The notes: generated by a model from the sequence alone, not told the origin. A stretch of DNA of 61,456 nt from Stappia stellulata (GCF_020176715.1 NZ_JAIVMF010000020.1:1-61456); one strand, 5' to 3'. Positions 7,975 through 17,522 are shown, numbered from the stretch's first letter. Made by a program: numbers and translations.

Positions 7975-9501
7975 TCAACCGGCCGCCGCGACCCGCTCTG
8001 CCGTCGCCGGCTCCGCGTCGATGGTGTAGTCCGGCACGCTTGCCAGATAGCTGGCATAGGCGTCCGCATCGGGCGGCAGGAAGGTCTCAGCGAGCGGGTT
8101 CGCCTTGCGCCGCTTGCGCGCGCCCATGTCGGCCAGAAGCTCGTCGAGATGGCGGAAATGATAGGGCGCGGAGCACAGGCCGCCGTAGACGCCGGCGGCG
8201 GGACGTTCCTTGCGCCGCCATGTGAGATGACGCGCGATCCAGCCGTCCATCTCGGCCGCCTTCGGCTGACGGGCAAGCTTGCCATCCGCGAAACGCACCA
8301 GCCATTCCGCGGCGATGTTGCTGGTCAGCACCGTGGCGAAGGACGAGTTGAAGCCGACGAAGCCGAGATCGGGGATCTGCGGATTGACGATCAGCCGGTA
8401 GAGCTTGTACTGGCCGTCCTCCTCGATCAGCGCGCGCTTTTCGTCCGCGCCCAGATAGGGAATGCCGAGCTTCCAGCCGACAGCCTGCACCACCACATCG
8501 GCCGCAATCCGCTCCCCGCCGGTGAGCACGACATCGCCGTCCTCATAGTGGTCGATGGTGCCTTGCACCGCCTTGATCCGGCCCTCCTTGAGGAACTTGA
8601 AGAACCCTTCGGTCGCGATCGGCAGACCGCAGGAGATCGTCTCCTCGATGGGCTTTTTCGGGCGCAGGCCCAGCTTCTTCAGCCCGAACTGGAGGTTGAG
8701 CAGCGTTTCCAGCCCGCGCCAATTCGCCCAGACCAGCGGTTTGGCAAGCGCATGCGCCAGCTTGCCGGCCGCCCCCATGCCCCAGGGCGGGAACATGCTT
8801 TCCGACGCGCGGCAATAGAGGATGCGCTTGAAGTTGACGAGACCCGCGAACTTGTAGGGCACCCGCCAGACCGGCTCCAGATAGACGATGGTGACCTCGT
8901 CGGCACCCTCGCGCACCGCGTTGACGGCGACATCGGTGGCGGATTTGGAAAAGCCGAGCACCACCACCTTCTTGCCCCGCACCAGCGCCGGATCGGTGTA
9001 TTCGCACGAATGCAGCACCGTGCCGCCGGCATATTCGAAGCCGTCCTGTCCGGGGTGGGTGAGGACGTTCTTGTCGCTGAAGGTGCCGCTGGCAACCACG
9101 ACGAAGTCGAAGACCAGATCGGCGGCCCCTTCGTCGGGGGTGTCGACCGTCAATCGCCAGCCGCCGTCCGGCTTGCGCGCCATGGCCCGCACGGCATGAC
9201 CGAAGCGGATCAGCGGCAACAGGCCCTTGGCCGTCGCGAAGGCGCGCAGATACTCATAGACCTGCCGGCCCGACGGCCATTCGGGGTAGTCGTCGGGCAT
9301 CGCCATGCCGACATAGCGATAGAGATCCTTGGGGCTTTGCGTCTTGATCCCCGGATAGGACCTGGACGGCTCCCATACGCCACCCAGATCGTGGCTGCGC
9401 TCCAGCACCGTGACGTCGTGTCCCCGGTCCCTGAAGGCTTGCGCGGACGCAAGTCCGCTCACGCCTGCGCCGATGACGCAGACCCGCTTGCGCTTGACCA
9501 T
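7975..9501 (-). CDS. Flavin-containing (class B) monooxygenase
   Basis: This 508-residue protein has the FAD motif VIGAGVSGLASA at residues 9-20, LGGVWEPSRSYPG near 39-51, and the FMO fingerprint FxGxxxHxxx(Y/F), present as YAGGTVLHSCEY near 157-168 with tyrosine replacing the first phenylalanine. A second nucleotide-binding segment, VVVLGFSKSATDVAV, replaces the second glycine-rich GxGxxG with GFSKSA, a variation seen in FMO-like proteins. Such enzymes use NADPH and O2 to oxygenate N, S or ketone substrates; the substrate here is unknown. It lies 71 bp downstream of the cupin gene on the same strand, so the two probably form an operon. The minus-strand terminator at 7706-7732 may end it. Confidence 0.85.
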   Translation of the reverse strand: MVKRKRVCVIGAGVSGLASAQAFRDRGHDVTVLERSHDLGGVWEPSRSYPGIKTQSPKDLYRYVGMAMPDDYPEWPSGRQVYEYLRAFATAKGLLPLIRFGHAVRAMARKPDGGWRLTVDTPDEGAADLVFDFVVVASGTFSDKNVLTHPGQDGFEYAGGTVLHSCEYTDPALVRGKKVVVLGFSKSATDVAVNAVREGADEVTIVYLEPVWRVPYKFAGLVNFKRILYCRASESMFPPWGMGAAGKLAHALAKPLVWANWRGLETLLNLQFGLKKLGLRPKKPIEETISCGLPIATEGFFKFLKEGRIKAVQGTIDHYEDGDVVLTGGERIAADVVVQAVGWKLGIPYLGADEKRALIEEDGQYKLYRLIVNPQIPDLGFVGFNSSFATVLTSNIAAEWLVRFADGKLARQPKAAEMDGWIARHLTWRRKERPAAGVYGGLCSAPYHFRHLDELLADMGARKRRKANPLAETFLPPDADAYASYLASVPDYTIDAEPATAERVAAAG

Positions 9502-9572
9502 ATCGTCTCTCCTGAAGCCTCGAAAAAGGGTGGCCCCGCCGCGACGACAGGACCACCAGGTGACCCGAAGGA

Positions 9573-10073
9573 TCAGCCCTTCAGGGAGAGCGGGTCGAAG
9601 GCCATTTCATCGGGAGAGAGGAAGTTCACCTCGCGCATGGCGGACTGGCGCACCACCTCTTCCGGGTCGCCCAGATTGTGCAGATTGTCGAAGAGCTCGC
9701 GCAGGCGCCGCGCCGGGCTGACCCAGAACAGACCGCGCGCGGTCTGGTCCGTCAGATTGTAGTAGCCGTGCGGGATACCCATCGGCATACGCACCAGATC
9801 GCCGGCATTGGCCTGATGATGCTGGCCGTCGAGATAGAGGTCGAAACGGCCTTCCAGCACATAGATGAACTCGTCCTGGGTCGGATGGATATGCGGCGGC
9901 ACGAAGGTGCCCGGCGGATCGAGGGTCTCGAAGCAGAAGCAGCTCTCGCCCTCCGACTTCAGCCAGTAGGTATGGCCGAGGATGCTCCACTCGACCTGCT
10001 CGATGCCGGTGCCGGCCGGCGTGATGCCGGGTTCGGTGCACACCTGGACCATGTTGGCGATGGATTTCTTCAT
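9573..10073 (-). CDS. Cupin-domain protein
   Basis: The protein has 166 residues and a single cupin barrel. Both cupin motifs are complete. Motif 1 is PGTFVPPHIHPTQDEFIYVL followed by EG, carrying the HxH..E metal ligands. Motif 2 is GDLVRMPMGIPHGYYN, carrying the last histidine. It is therefore probably a metal-binding enzyme or a small-molecule sensor; the reaction cannot be told. I chose ATG 10073 because GGGAGAGAG lies just upstream. It is the first gene of a likely two-gene operon with the flavin monooxygenase, suggesting an oxidative catabolic or detoxifying step. Confidence 0.85.
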   Translation of the reverse strand: MKKSIANMVQVCTEPGITPAGTGIEQVEWSILGHTYWLKSEGESCFCFETLDPPGTFVPPHIHPTQDEFIYVLEGRFDLYLDGQHHQANAGDLVRMPMGIPHGYYNLTDQTARGLFWVSPARRLRELFDNLHNLGDPEEVVRQSAMREVNFLSPDEMAFDPLSLKG

Positions 10074-10356
10074 TGCTCTCTCCCGAAATTTCGCGCGCGA
10101 CATCGCGCGGATCGTCCTCTGGACCGGGCTTTGTTTTCTCGTGCGCCATGTCGCGGCGCATCGCCGGTTCGTTTTCGTCAGGACCGCGATCCTGCGACAG
10201 TGAGGAGAGCGGAGAATGGGCCTGCGCGTCTATCCGCTGAGCGACGCGCCTGTCCATCCGGCGCAGGATTGTTGCGAATCTGGAGAGAAAAACGATGCTG
10301 CACCGCGGAAAATCCGTGCCGCTGCGCAACATCAATAAAGACGAGACAAGGCTGGA

Positions 10357-12294
10357 TCAGGCCGCGGTCACGCCTTTCAGGAACGTCTGGATTTCCGTGC
10401 GCAGGCGGCCCGTGCTTTCGAAGGCCTCGCGCGTTGCGCCCAGGACCGAGGCCGCGGAGCGCGTGGTCTCGCCGACCGCATTGTCGAGCTCGCCGATGCT
10501 TGCCACCACGGACTGGGTTCTGGAGGCCGCATTCTGGACGTTGGCGTTGATCTCGTTGGTGGCCGCGCCCTGCTGGACGACGGAGGCGGCAATCGCTCCG
10601 GTGTACTCGTTCACCTCGCTCATCGTGCCGGCGATGGCACCGATGGCCTTGACCGCGTCGTCTGTCGACGACTGGATCTCGGCGATCTGCGAGGAGATCT
10701 CCTCGGTCGCCTTGGAGGTCTGGGTCGCCAGGTCCTTCACTTCCGCTGCCACGACCGCAAAGCCCTTGCCGGCCTCGCCTGCCCGCGCCGCCTCGATGGT
10801 GGCATTGAGCGCCAACAGGTTGGTCTGTTCCGCGATTGCCCGAATAAGCGTGACGACCTCGCCGATCTTGCTGGCGGAGAGCGCCAGTCCGGCGATCTTG
10901 TCGTTGGTGGCGCGCACGCCGTCGGTTGCCTGGGTGACGATCTCGGTGGTGCGCCCGATCTGCTGCGAGATTTCGTGGATGGAGGAGGCAAGTTCCTCCG
11001 TCCCGCTGGCAATCGACTGGACGTTCTCCGAGGCGTCATGCGAGGCGCCGGCGGCTTGCCTCGCCTGCCCGGCGCTCGAGGTTGCCACCTGATCGAGCGT
11101 TCCCGCCGTCGCCTCCAGGCTTGCATTCGCCCGGTCGACGGCCGCCAGCAGATCCTGGGAGGTCTCCTTGAACCCCTCGATCAGAGCCCTGACCTGCTCC
11201 TGGCTCTGCTGGCGCGTCGCGCGGTCGCTGGCCTGCTGCGCCTCGAGACGGTCCTGCTCCTTGCGGTTCTCGCAACATACGGAAACGGCGCGGGCGATGT
11301 CGCCGACCTCGTCCGGCCGGTCGATGCCCTTGATCGCGAGATCCGCATTGCCGCCGGCCAGTTCCATGATCTGGGAGGTGACGGTGCGCAGCGGCGAGAA
11401 GATGCAGCAGCTTGCGAAGACAAGCGTTCCCCCGGCAATCGCCAGCAGGAAGAGGCTCACGCCGATGCCGAGCGTGCGGGCCGATCCGGCGATCGCCTGA
11501 TAGGCGCTCTGGTCGACGCCGATGATCGCCGTGGCGATCGGATTGCCGGAAAAGTCCTCGATTGCGACCCGGTCGACAAAGTAGCGGCCGCTTGCGTCGA
11601 CGATCCCTCCGTTCGCCGTTGCCTCGACCATCGCGAGCGGGTCCATGCCCTCCGGCAATTGCGAGCCGATCACTTCCGCCCCGCTCTCGCCGTCCCTCAG
11701 GATCGCCAGCGGATATCCGCTCTGGCTGGTGAAATCGGCGACGAAAAGATCATGGAAGCCGAGACCGAATTCCACCGAACCGAGAGCGAGCCCGTCGCGG
11801 GTGATCGGGACCACGCCGCGATTGCCGATGCCGGCAACGCCCTTTTCCAGTCCCGAAATGACGGCTCCCCTGGTGTTGGTCTCAACCACGGTGTTGCGGA
11901 AACCGGAGAGGTCGTCGCCGAATTTCTCCGGCTTGTGAACGCGCAGGAAGGATTGCGCCGGTGGCAGATGGAACTGGAACTGGCGGATGCCATAGTCCGT
12001 CTTCAACTCCGCGAAGCCGGAGACGAATTCTTCGGCGAGGCCGTCGCGGTCGCGCGCGGCGAACTTCTCCTGGACGCCCGTCTGACCGGCAACCACCTTG
12101 GCCAGAAGCAGGGCCTGCCGGCTTTCCGCAGCGATCTTGGCCTTGAGCTGCTGCTTGGCGTTGGTCACCTCGCGGTGAAGGGCCGTTTCGGTCAGGTCCG
12201 CCGCGACCCATTGGGAGAGGACGAAGACCGAAGCGGATCCCAGCAAAGCCAGACCGAGGATAACGAACGTCAATCGAGCGCGGATCGTCTTCAT
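10357..12294 (-). CDS. Methyl-accepting chemotaxis protein with periplasmic Cache-type sensor
   Basis: The protein has 645 residues. A membrane segment at about residues 7-30 is followed by a periplasmic domain of about 240 residues containing [20 protein letters not shown], typical of a double-Cache (dCACHE_3-like) sensor. A second membrane segment near 275-297, a HAMP linker and a cytoplasmic signalling domain (about 400-640) follow. The hairpin tip that contacts CheA/CheW is conserved as [20 protein letters not shown]. The HAMP exit [17 protein letters not shown] carries an unusual double cysteine where relatives usually have FREN-like residues. The ligand is unknown. It is divergent from an AraC-type regulator, with 198 bp between the starts. 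Confidence 0.93.
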   Translation of the reverse strand: MKTIRARLTFVILGLALLGSASVFVLSQWVAADLTETALHREVTNAKQQLKAKIAAESRQALLLAKVVAGQTGVQEKFAARDRDGLAEEFVSGFAELKTDYGIRQFQFHLPPAQSFLRVHKPEKFGDDLSGFRNTVVETNTRGAVISGLEKGVAGIGNRGVVPITRDGLALGSVEFGLGFHDLFVADFTSQSGYPLAILRDGESGAEVIGSQLPEGMDPLAMVEATANGGIVDASGRYFVDRVAIEDFSGNPIATAIIGVDQSAYQAIAGSARTLGIGVSLFLLAIAGGTLVFASCCIFSPLRTVTSQIMELAGGNADLAIKGIDRPDEVGDIARAVSVCCENRKEQDRLEAQQASDRATRQQSQEQVRALIEGFKETSQDLLAAVDRANASLEATAGTLDQVATSSAGQARQAAGASHDASENVQSIASGTEELASSIHEISQQIGRTTEIVTQATDGVRATNDKIAGLALSASKIGEVVTLIRAIAEQTNLLALNATIEAARAGEAGKGFAVVAAEVKDLATQTSKATEEISSQIAEIQSSTDDAVKAIGAIAGTMSEVNEYTGAIAASVVQQGAATNEINANVQNAASRTQSVVASIGELDNAVGETTRSAASVLGATREAFESTGRLRTEIQTFLKGVTAA

Positions 12295-12492
12295 TCTTCG
12301 TCTCCGAGTGCACAGGGAATGCCCGCTTGCGGCGTGGCCGCACAGGTCGAATCCAGGACCTGAAAGCCAAGTTCACATTCAAGTATTAAAATATGACTAT
12401 AGGGAAGACTGAAACGCTTCCGCTTTCCATGCTATGCTGCGCGCAAGAACCAGGGCAGCAAACGCCCGATTCCAGAGAATGCAAGGGTAGGA

Positions 12493-13479
12493 ATGACGGG
12501 CACTGCGATGCCGCTTTCAGGCCATGCGAAGGTCGCGACCCGCGACGTCTCGCAGGCCGCCGAACAGGTCGGGCGCATTTTCTGCGAACACCGGCTGACG
12601 CCGCTCGATCGGGCGCAGACATTTTCCGCCGTTCACAACAGCCGGCGGTTCCCCGGCGGGTCGATCAACTATGTCGCCTATGGCGGAGATGTCGAAATCG
12701 ACCCGGGATGCCTGGAGCGCTTCTTCCTGTTGCAGATCCCCTTGCGTGGCGGCGCCGACATCGCCTGCGGCCGCGAGATCACCGAGACGCGCCCCGGACG
12801 CGCCGCCTCGCTGCTGTCGCCGACGCGCCCGGCGCAGATGCGCTGGCGGGCGTCCTGCGGGCAGTTGATCCTGATGCTCGACCGCGCGCCGCTGGAACGC
12901 ACCATCGCCGCCTATCTCGGGCGCGAGGTCGACGAGATCGTGTTCGCGCCGCTCATGCCGCTCGACCGCGAACCCGGCCGCAGCATCGCCAGCCAGGTCG
13001 CGCATCTGGCCCGGCTGGCGCAGGACACCGGCGCCGACGACGCAGATCTGCTGCGCCGGATCGGCGAGGCCATCGGCCATACGCTGCTCTGGCAGCATGA
13101 CAGCGACCGGCGCACGGCTCTTGTCGGCGGGCCGGGCCAGGACCAGCCGGCGCCGCCGCGACGGATCGCCGCCGCGCTGGAGCATATCGACGCCCATATC
13201 GACCAGCCGCTCGACCTTGCCGCCCTCGCCCGGCATTGCGGCTGCTCGCCGCGCGCGCTGCAGGCGGCCTTCAAGACCCATCGCGGCGAAACGCTGACCG
13301 AGGCCGTGCAAGGCCGGCGCCTTGCGCTGTTGCGCGAGCGCCTGCTGGCGGGCTCCGGCGACGACAGCGTAACCGAGCTGGTCCACGCCTGCGGCTTTGC
13401 CCATCTGGGCCGGGCGGCGAGTGCCTATCGCGCCGCCTTCGGCGAACGCCCGAGCGATACACTGAAGCGCCGAAAGTAA
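12493..13479 (+). CDS. AraC-family transcriptional regulator
   Basis: This 328-residue protein has an N-terminal ligand-binding-like domain of the AraC_binding_2 type (FCEHRLTPLDRAQTF, FLLQIPLRGGADIACG, and SPTRPAQMRW near residues 30-120). A C-terminal double helix-turn-helix follows at about 225-325, with PLDLAALARHCGCSPRALQA in the first HTH and VTELVHACGFAHLGRAASAY with FGERPSDTLKRRK in the second. ATG 12493 follows GGGTAGGA, a good ribosome site. It is divergent from the chemoreceptor gene; the targets are unknown. A markedly AT-rich gap follows it. Confidence 0.9.
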   Translation: MTGTAMPLSGHAKVATRDVSQAAEQVGRIFCEHRLTPLDRAQTFSAVHNSRRFPGGSINYVAYGGDVEIDPGCLERFFLLQIPLRGGADIACGREITETRPGRAASLLSPTRPAQMRWRASCGQLILMLDRAPLERTIAAYLGREVDEIVFAPLMPLDREPGRSIASQVAHLARLAQDTGADDADLLRRIGEAIGHTLLWQHDSDRRTALVGGPGQDQPAPPRRIAAALEHIDAHIDQPLDLAALARHCGCSPRALQAAFKTHRGETLTEAVQGRRLALLRERLLAGSGDDSVTELVHACGFAHLGRAASAYRAAFGERPSDTLKRRK

Positions 13480-13794
13480 CCACTTCTCTTATCTTGCGAA
13501 ATTATCGCCCATTGTGGCAATTTTTACTTATCATATCATTTCATAATCTCAACAATCACCATATTCATGAAATAAAATACGAATATGCCATAATTTACGA
13601 CGAATTCTTTCTATATTTTGCCCTGTCTTTGGAGTGACATGATCTTTCCAAAATATTTCCCTGCCGTTTTCATCTATCAACCACTATCGGAGCCGATCTT
13701 GTTTCTCGTGGACGGCGAGAGGTCGTCCGCAGGCGGCCTTGCCCCGGCACTGCCGGAAAGGCCGTCTTGAAGATGAACAACGGAGGCTGAACCC
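13480..13794. other. AT-rich intergenic region before the EF-hand gene
   Basis: This 315-bp gap is clearly richer in A and T than its surroundings, especially 13490-13690, with runs such as TTACTTATCATATCATTTCA and TGAAATAAAATACGAATATG. I see no convincing gene or RNA. It very likely holds the promoter of the EF-hand gene, whose ribosome site ACGGAGG lies at its right end. The composition also fits a binding region for a nucleoid protein or a small scar of foreign DNA. Confidence 0.5.
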
Positions 13795-14028
13795 ATGAAG
13801 AAGACACTCGCAACCCTTGCGGCCCTGACCTTTGCCACCGCCGCAGTCGCCCAAGCTGCGAGCTTCGCGGAGCTGGATGTCGACCAGAACGGCGAGCTGA
13901 CCTACGCCGAGGTCACGGCGACCATGCCCGACATGACGATGGAGGCCTACACCGAAGCCGACACCGATGCCAACGGCACGCTGTCGGAAGAGGAATTCGC
14001 CGCCGCAACCTCCAAGTCCGACGGCTGA
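13795..14028 (+). CDS. Small exported EF-hand calcium-binding protein
   Basis: The product has 77 residues. A signal peptide (MKKTLATLAALTFATAAVAQ, cleavage probably after residue 20-22) is followed by two EF-hand loops. Loop 1 spans residues 28-39 (D28, D30, N32, E34, E39) and loop 2 residues 56-67 (D56, D58, N60, T62, E67). Both loops have the acidic position 1 and glutamate at position 12, so calcium binding in the periplasm is likely. The ribosome site ACGGAGG lies 9 bp before ATG. The gene stands alone behind an AT-rich gap and before a long perfect hairpin. Biological role unknown. Confidence 0.85.
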   Translation: MKKTLATLAALTFATAAVAQAASFAELDVDQNGELTYAEVTATMPDMTMEAYTEADTDANGTLSEEEFAAATSKSDG

Positions 14029-14063
14029 TCCTTTTCGCTGAATCTTCTCCCATTTGCCCTGGT

Positions 14064-14094
14064 GGCCACCCCGTTTCATGGAAACGGGGTGGCC
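14064..14094. terminator. Long perfect hairpin after the EF-hand gene
   Basis: A 14-bp perfect stem GGCCACCCCGTTTC / GAAACGGGGTGGCC has a 3-nt loop and begins 36 bp after the EF-hand stop codon. There is no T-tract on either strand, so it may act as an mRNA-stabilising or Rho-assisted 3' structure and may not be a classical terminator. Confidence 0.5.
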
Positions 14095-14194
14095 TCACCC
14101 GTTGGCGCGGACACCGCTTTTCAGCGCTTTATGTTCCTGATATGTTCTATTCCGTCCCGTTCGTCGGGTCTGATTCCTCAGGAATGGAACAGCA

Positions 14195-15337
14195 ATGCGC
14201 GCCTCCCAGCACACGCCTGTTTCCGGCCAAACCGGCAACCTCACCCCACCCGAGCCGGGCACGAAACCCACTGGCGACATTCGCGGCGCCAGGGGCCGCG
14301 GCGCGGGACTCAACATGGCGGGACGTTTCGAGCGGGAAAGCTGCGAGGCCTTCGATGACGGCTGGGGGACGCTCGACGACATCCCCGTGCTCAAGACGCA
14401 GGTGCAGGAGGAACGCGCCCGCACCATCATCACCCGCAACGAATCGCCGGACATTTCCTTCGACCGCTCGATCAATCCCTATCGGGGCTGCGAGCACGGC
14501 TGCGTCTATTGTTTCGCGCGACCAAGCCACGCCTATGCCGGACTGTCGCCCGGCCTCGATTTCGAGACCCGCCTGACCGTCAAGCCCAATGCGGCGGAAC
14601 TGCTGGAGCGCGAACTCTCCAAACCCGGCTACAAGCCGCGCACCATCGCCATCGGTACCAACACCGACCCCTATCAGCCGATCGAACGAGACCGGGGCGT
14701 GATGCGCGAGATCCTCACGGTGCTGGCGCGCTGCAACCATCCGGTCGGCATCGTCACCAAGTCAGCGCTGGTACTGCGCGACATCGACATTCTGGCACCC
14801 ATGGCCGAGCGCGGGCTGGCCAAGGTCGCGCTGTCCATCACCACGCTGGACCGCAAGCTTGCCCGCACGATGGAACCGCGCGCGGCAACGCCGTCGCGCC
14901 GCCTCGCCGCGCTCAGGGGCCTGTCGGAGGCCGGCATTCCGGCAACCGTGATGGTCGCGCCGGTGATCCCGGCCCTCACCGACCATGAAATGGAGCGCAT
15001 TCTGGAAGCCGCCCACGAGCACGGCGCGCGCGAAGCCGGTTACATCCTGCTGCGGCTGCCCATCGAGGTCAGCCCGCTGTTTCGCGACTGGCTGCTCCGG
15101 CACCGGCCGGACAGCTACCGGCATGTGATGAACCTGATCCGCTCGATGCGCGGCGGCAAGGATTACGACGCGCAATGGGGCAAGCGCATGCGCGGCGACG
15201 GTCCCTATGCCAAACAGCTGGCGAACCGCTTCTCGCTTGCCTGCAAGCGGATCGGCATGAACAGCCGGAGGCGGTCACTGACATCCGAGCTCTTCAGTCC
15301 GCCGCAGGCCGGCGGCGTTCAGCTCAACCTGTTCTGA
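14195..15337 (+). CDS. PA0069-family radical SAM protein (SplB-like)
   Basis: This 380-residue radical SAM protein has the cluster motif CEHGCVYCFAR, with cysteines at about residues 99, 103 and 106 (the CxxxCxxC that binds the 4Fe-4S cluster and S-adenosylmethionine). Conserved surroundings include SFDRSINPYRGCEHGC, IAIGTNTDPYQPIE and LPIEVSPLFRDWL, typical of the 'PA0069 family radical SAM protein' group related to spore photoproduct lyase-like enzymes. The reaction of the group is not established. The N-terminal extension of about 30 residues is poorly conserved, so an internal start is possible. It is followed 81 bp later by rnhB on the same strand. Confidence 0.88.
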   Translation: MRASQHTPVSGQTGNLTPPEPGTKPTGDIRGARGRGAGLNMAGRFERESCEAFDDGWGTLDDIPVLKTQVQEERARTIITRNESPDISFDRSINPYRGCEHGCVYCFARPSHAYAGLSPGLDFETRLTVKPNAAELLERELSKPGYKPRTIAIGTNTDPYQPIERDRGVMREILTVLARCNHPVGIVTKSALVLRDIDILAPMAERGLAKVALSITTLDRKLARTMEPRAATPSRRLAALRGLSEAGIPATVMVAPVIPALTDHEMERILEAAHEHGAREAGYILLRLPIEVSPLFRDWLLRHRPDSYRHVMNLIRSMRGGKDYDAQWGKRMRGDGPYAKQLANRFSLACKRIGMNSRRRSLTSELFSPPQAGGVQLNLF

Positions 15338-15418
15338 AGCCGCAGTTTGCGGGGGATCGCGCCGCACCGGCGAAGTCCCGGCCTTGCCGGTTCCGGCAAA
15401 GGCTGAAACCATGCGGGC

Positions 15419-16078
15419 ATGATGCGCTTTACCCTTCACGCCGACATGGCGCTGGACCTGCCCCACCGCCTCGATCCCAGGAGCGAACGCGCGCTGGCGG
15501 ACCGGTTCGGCGGCGCCCTTGCCGGGATCGACGAAGCCGGACGCGGCCCCTGGGCGGGCCCCGTCGCCTGCGCCGCCGTCATTCTCGATTATGACAATCT
15601 TCCGTCGGGGCTCGCCGATTCCAAGGCGCTCAAACCGGCGGAGCGCGAGCGGCTGCATGACGAGATCCTGGAAAGCGCCGAGGTGGCGCTGGCCTTTGCC
15701 GCGCCGCGGACCATCGACCTCCGCAACATCCGCGCCGCAACGCTGGACGCCATGGCCCGGGCGGCGGCGGGCCTTGCCCGAACGCCCTCGGCCTGCCTGA
15801 TCGACGGGCGGGACGTGCCCCCGGGTCTTCCCTGCTCCGGGCAATCGGCGATCAAGGGCGACGCGCGCATTCTGTGCATCGCCGCCGCCTCGATCGTCGC
15901 CAAGACGGCGCGCGACCGGTTGATGGCGAAGATGGGCGAACACTGGCCGGACTACGGCTTTGCCGGACACAAGGGCTATGGCACCGCAGCACACGCAGCC
16001 GCGCTGACCGCGGCCGGTCCCTGCCCGCTGCACCGGGTGAGTTTTCGGCCCGTGCGCGCAACACTCGATCCCGACTAG
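15419..16078 (+). CDS. rnhB: Ribonuclease HII
   Basis: This 219-residue enzyme cleaves the RNA strand of RNA-DNA hybrids, including single embedded ribonucleotides. The catalytic DE pair is in GIDEAGRGPWAGPV near residues 41-54. Further conserved segments are LADSKAL, SACLIDGRDVP (catalytic Asp) and IAAASIVAKTARDRLM near 157-172, then GFAGHKGYGTAAH. Length is normal. It is convergent with the Fo ATP synthase operon, whose terminator lies at 16092-16114. The start at 15419 has two adjacent methionines; I kept the first. Confidence 0.94.
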   Translation: MMRFTLHADMALDLPHRLDPRSERALADRFGGALAGIDEAGRGPWAGPVACAAVILDYDNLPSGLADSKALKPAERERLHDEILESAEVALAFAAPRTIDLRNIRAATLDAMARAAAGLARTPSACLIDGRDVPPGLPCSGQSAIKGDARILCIAAASIVAKTARDRLMAKMGEHWPDYGFAGHKGYGTAAHAAALTAAGPCPLHRVSFRPVRATLDPD

Positions 16079-16091
16079 GACGCCAGATACG

Positions 16092-16114
16092 AAAAAGGCG
16101 GCCCGAGGGCCGCC
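16092..16114 (-). terminator. Rho-independent terminator of the Fo ATP synthase operon
   Basis: An 8-bp GC-rich stem GGCGGCCC / GGGCCGCC is followed by TTTTTCG when read on the minus strand. It sits 28 bp beyond the stop of the b-subunit gene. Confidence 0.75.
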
Positions 16115-16142
16115 CAATTCACTCAGTCCGATGTCCGGCCGC

Positions 16143-16622
16143 TCAGTTGAGACGGGCGGACACGTCCTTGATCGATTTTGCCAGAAGATCTTCGCCGATC
16201 TTGCCTTCGACCTTCTTCGCCAGGATCACCTCGGCGGCGGCGACCGCGATGTCGGCGGCGCGGGCCTTGACGTCGGCGATTGCCTGGCCTTCGGCCTGGG
16301 CGATCTTGCGCTCGGCCGCCTCGGTGCGGCGCTGGATCATCTCCTCGAGCGCGGCGTTGGCCTCTTCGGTCATCCGCTCGGCCTCGCGCTTGGCTTCGGC
16401 GACGATGCCTTCGGCCTCGGCTTCGGCTTCCTGGCGACGGCGCTGGTAGTCGGCGAGAAGCGACTGGGCTTCTTCGCGCAGCTTGCGCGCGTCGTCGAGT
16501 TCCTTGCGGATGTTATCGGCGCGCTTGTCGAGGCTGGCGCCGACGGTGCCGGGAACCTTGAGATATGCGATCAGGGCCAGAAAAAGCAGAAGCCCGACCA
16601 GTGCCCATGCTGAAGCGTCCAT
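16143..16622 (-). CDS. atpF: F0F1 ATP synthase subunit b
   Basis: This 159-residue peripheral-stalk protein has one N-terminal membrane segment (WALVGLLLFLALIAYLKVP, residues 6-24) and a long charged coiled coil with heptad-rich KREAERMTEEANAALEEM. It holds the F1 head against the Fo motor. It is the last gene of atpI-atpB-atpE-b'-b and starts 10 bp after the b' stop. The coexistence of b and b' genes is typical of alphaproteobacteria and photosynthetic bacteria. Confidence 0.93.
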   Translation of the reverse strand: MDASAWALVGLLLFLALIAYLKVPGTVGASLDKRADNIRKELDDARKLREEAQSLLADYQRRRQEAEAEAEGIVAEAKREAERMTEEANAALEEMIQRRTEAAERKIAQAEGQAIADVKARAADIAVAAAEVILAKKVEGKIGEDLLAKSIKDVSARLN

Positions 16623-16632
16623 CAGGCCGTCC

Positions 16633-17181
16633 TCACTTCATTGCGCCGTCGACGGCCTTGGAAAGCTCCGTCTTGGTCGGCGCCTTGCCGATCAGGCTCT
16701 CGACCAGCGCGGTGGTGGTTTCGGATGCGATCTCGCCCACGTTTTCCATGGCGGCCGCCTTGATATCTTGAATGCGCTGCTCTGCGTCCGAGAGTTTCGC
16801 CGCAAGATCCGCCTCGGTTGCCGCACGCCGGCGTTCGACGTCGGCCTTGAGCTTGTCGCGGGTTTCCTGCGCGATGCCATGTGCGTTCGCACGGGCCTCG
16901 GCCAGAGCCTGTTCGTAGGCGGCGATGGCGGCGTTGCTCTCGTCGTTCAGACGGTTCGCCTCGGCGATGTCGCCGGCAATCCGGTCGCGGCGATCTTCCA
17001 GGATGCCACTGATGCGCGGCAGAGCCACCCGGCTCATGATCCAGTAGAGCAGGCCGAAGGTGATCGCCAGCCAGAGAATCTGGGATGCGTAGGTCGTTCC
17101 GTCGAAAGGCGGAAACGTATCCGGCAGGTTGTCGGCGGGAACAACGGTTCCGGTCTGGGTTTCGGCGCTAGTCGTGGCCAT
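16633..17181 (-). CDS. F0F1 ATP synthase subunit b'
   Basis: This 182-residue divergent b-type stalk subunit has a membrane segment ASQILWLAITFGLLYWIMSR near residues 32-51, followed by the conserved VALPRISGILEDRRDRIAGD and a coiled coil. The proline/threonine-rich N-terminus (about 30 residues) is usual for alphaproteobacterial b'. ATG 17181 was chosen because GGAG lies 8 bp upstream, whereas the only alternative just upstream is a TTG inside that ribosome site. It pairs with subunit b as a heterodimeric stalk. The gene is often named atpG or atpX, so I give no symbol. Confidence 0.92.
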   Translation of the reverse strand: MATTSAETQTGTVVPADNLPDTFPPFDGTTYASQILWLAITFGLLYWIMSRVALPRISGILEDRRDRIAGDIAEANRLNDESNAAIAAYEQALAEARANAHGIAQETRDKLKADVERRRAATEADLAAKLSDAEQRIQDIKAAAMENVGEIASETTTALVESLIGKAPTKTELSKAVDGAMK

Positions 17182-17294
17182 CTTGATCTCCAATGCCGCA
17201 GCTTGTGCTGCCTCTCAGCTTTGGGGACAGGCCGACCGGGCACGGCGAGCGCACCCGGTCGGATAATCCGCGTCGCTGACGCACTCCGTCGTGA

Positions 17295-17522
17295 TTAGAC
17301 GGCGAAGAGCAGGAGAAGCGCGACGAGAAGCGAGAAAATGCCGAGCGCCTCGGTCACGGCGAAGCCGAGGATGAGGCGGCCGAACTGGCCGTCGGCGGCA
17401 GACGGGTTGCGCAGGGCGCCCGACAGGTAGTTGCCGAAAATGTTGCCGAGGCCGAGGGCGGCGCCGCCCATGCCCAGACAGGCGAGACCGGCACCGATGT
17501 ACTTAGCTGCTTCAGCTTCCAT
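17295..17522 (-). CDS. atpE: F0F1 ATP synthase subunit c
   Basis: This 75-residue hairpin membrane protein is the proton-carrying rotor ring subunit. Helix 1 contains the glycine-rich [20 protein letters not shown]. The polar loop RNPSA follows, and helix 2 carries the essential carboxylate in [11 protein letters not shown] (the glutamate is the proton site). It is preceded by AAGGAGCAAGTGTC. It is separated from b' by 113 bp without a clear hairpin. Confidence 0.95.
   Translation of the reverse strand: MEAEAAKYIGAGLACLGMGGAALGLGNIFGNYLSGALRNPSAADGQFGRLILGFAVTEALGIFSLLVALLLLFAV

Noticed and set aside
7673-7978. A minus-strand 101-codon protein covering the structured block
   Set aside because: The frame crosses both terminator hairpins and all the RNA stems and has no conserved protein motif.
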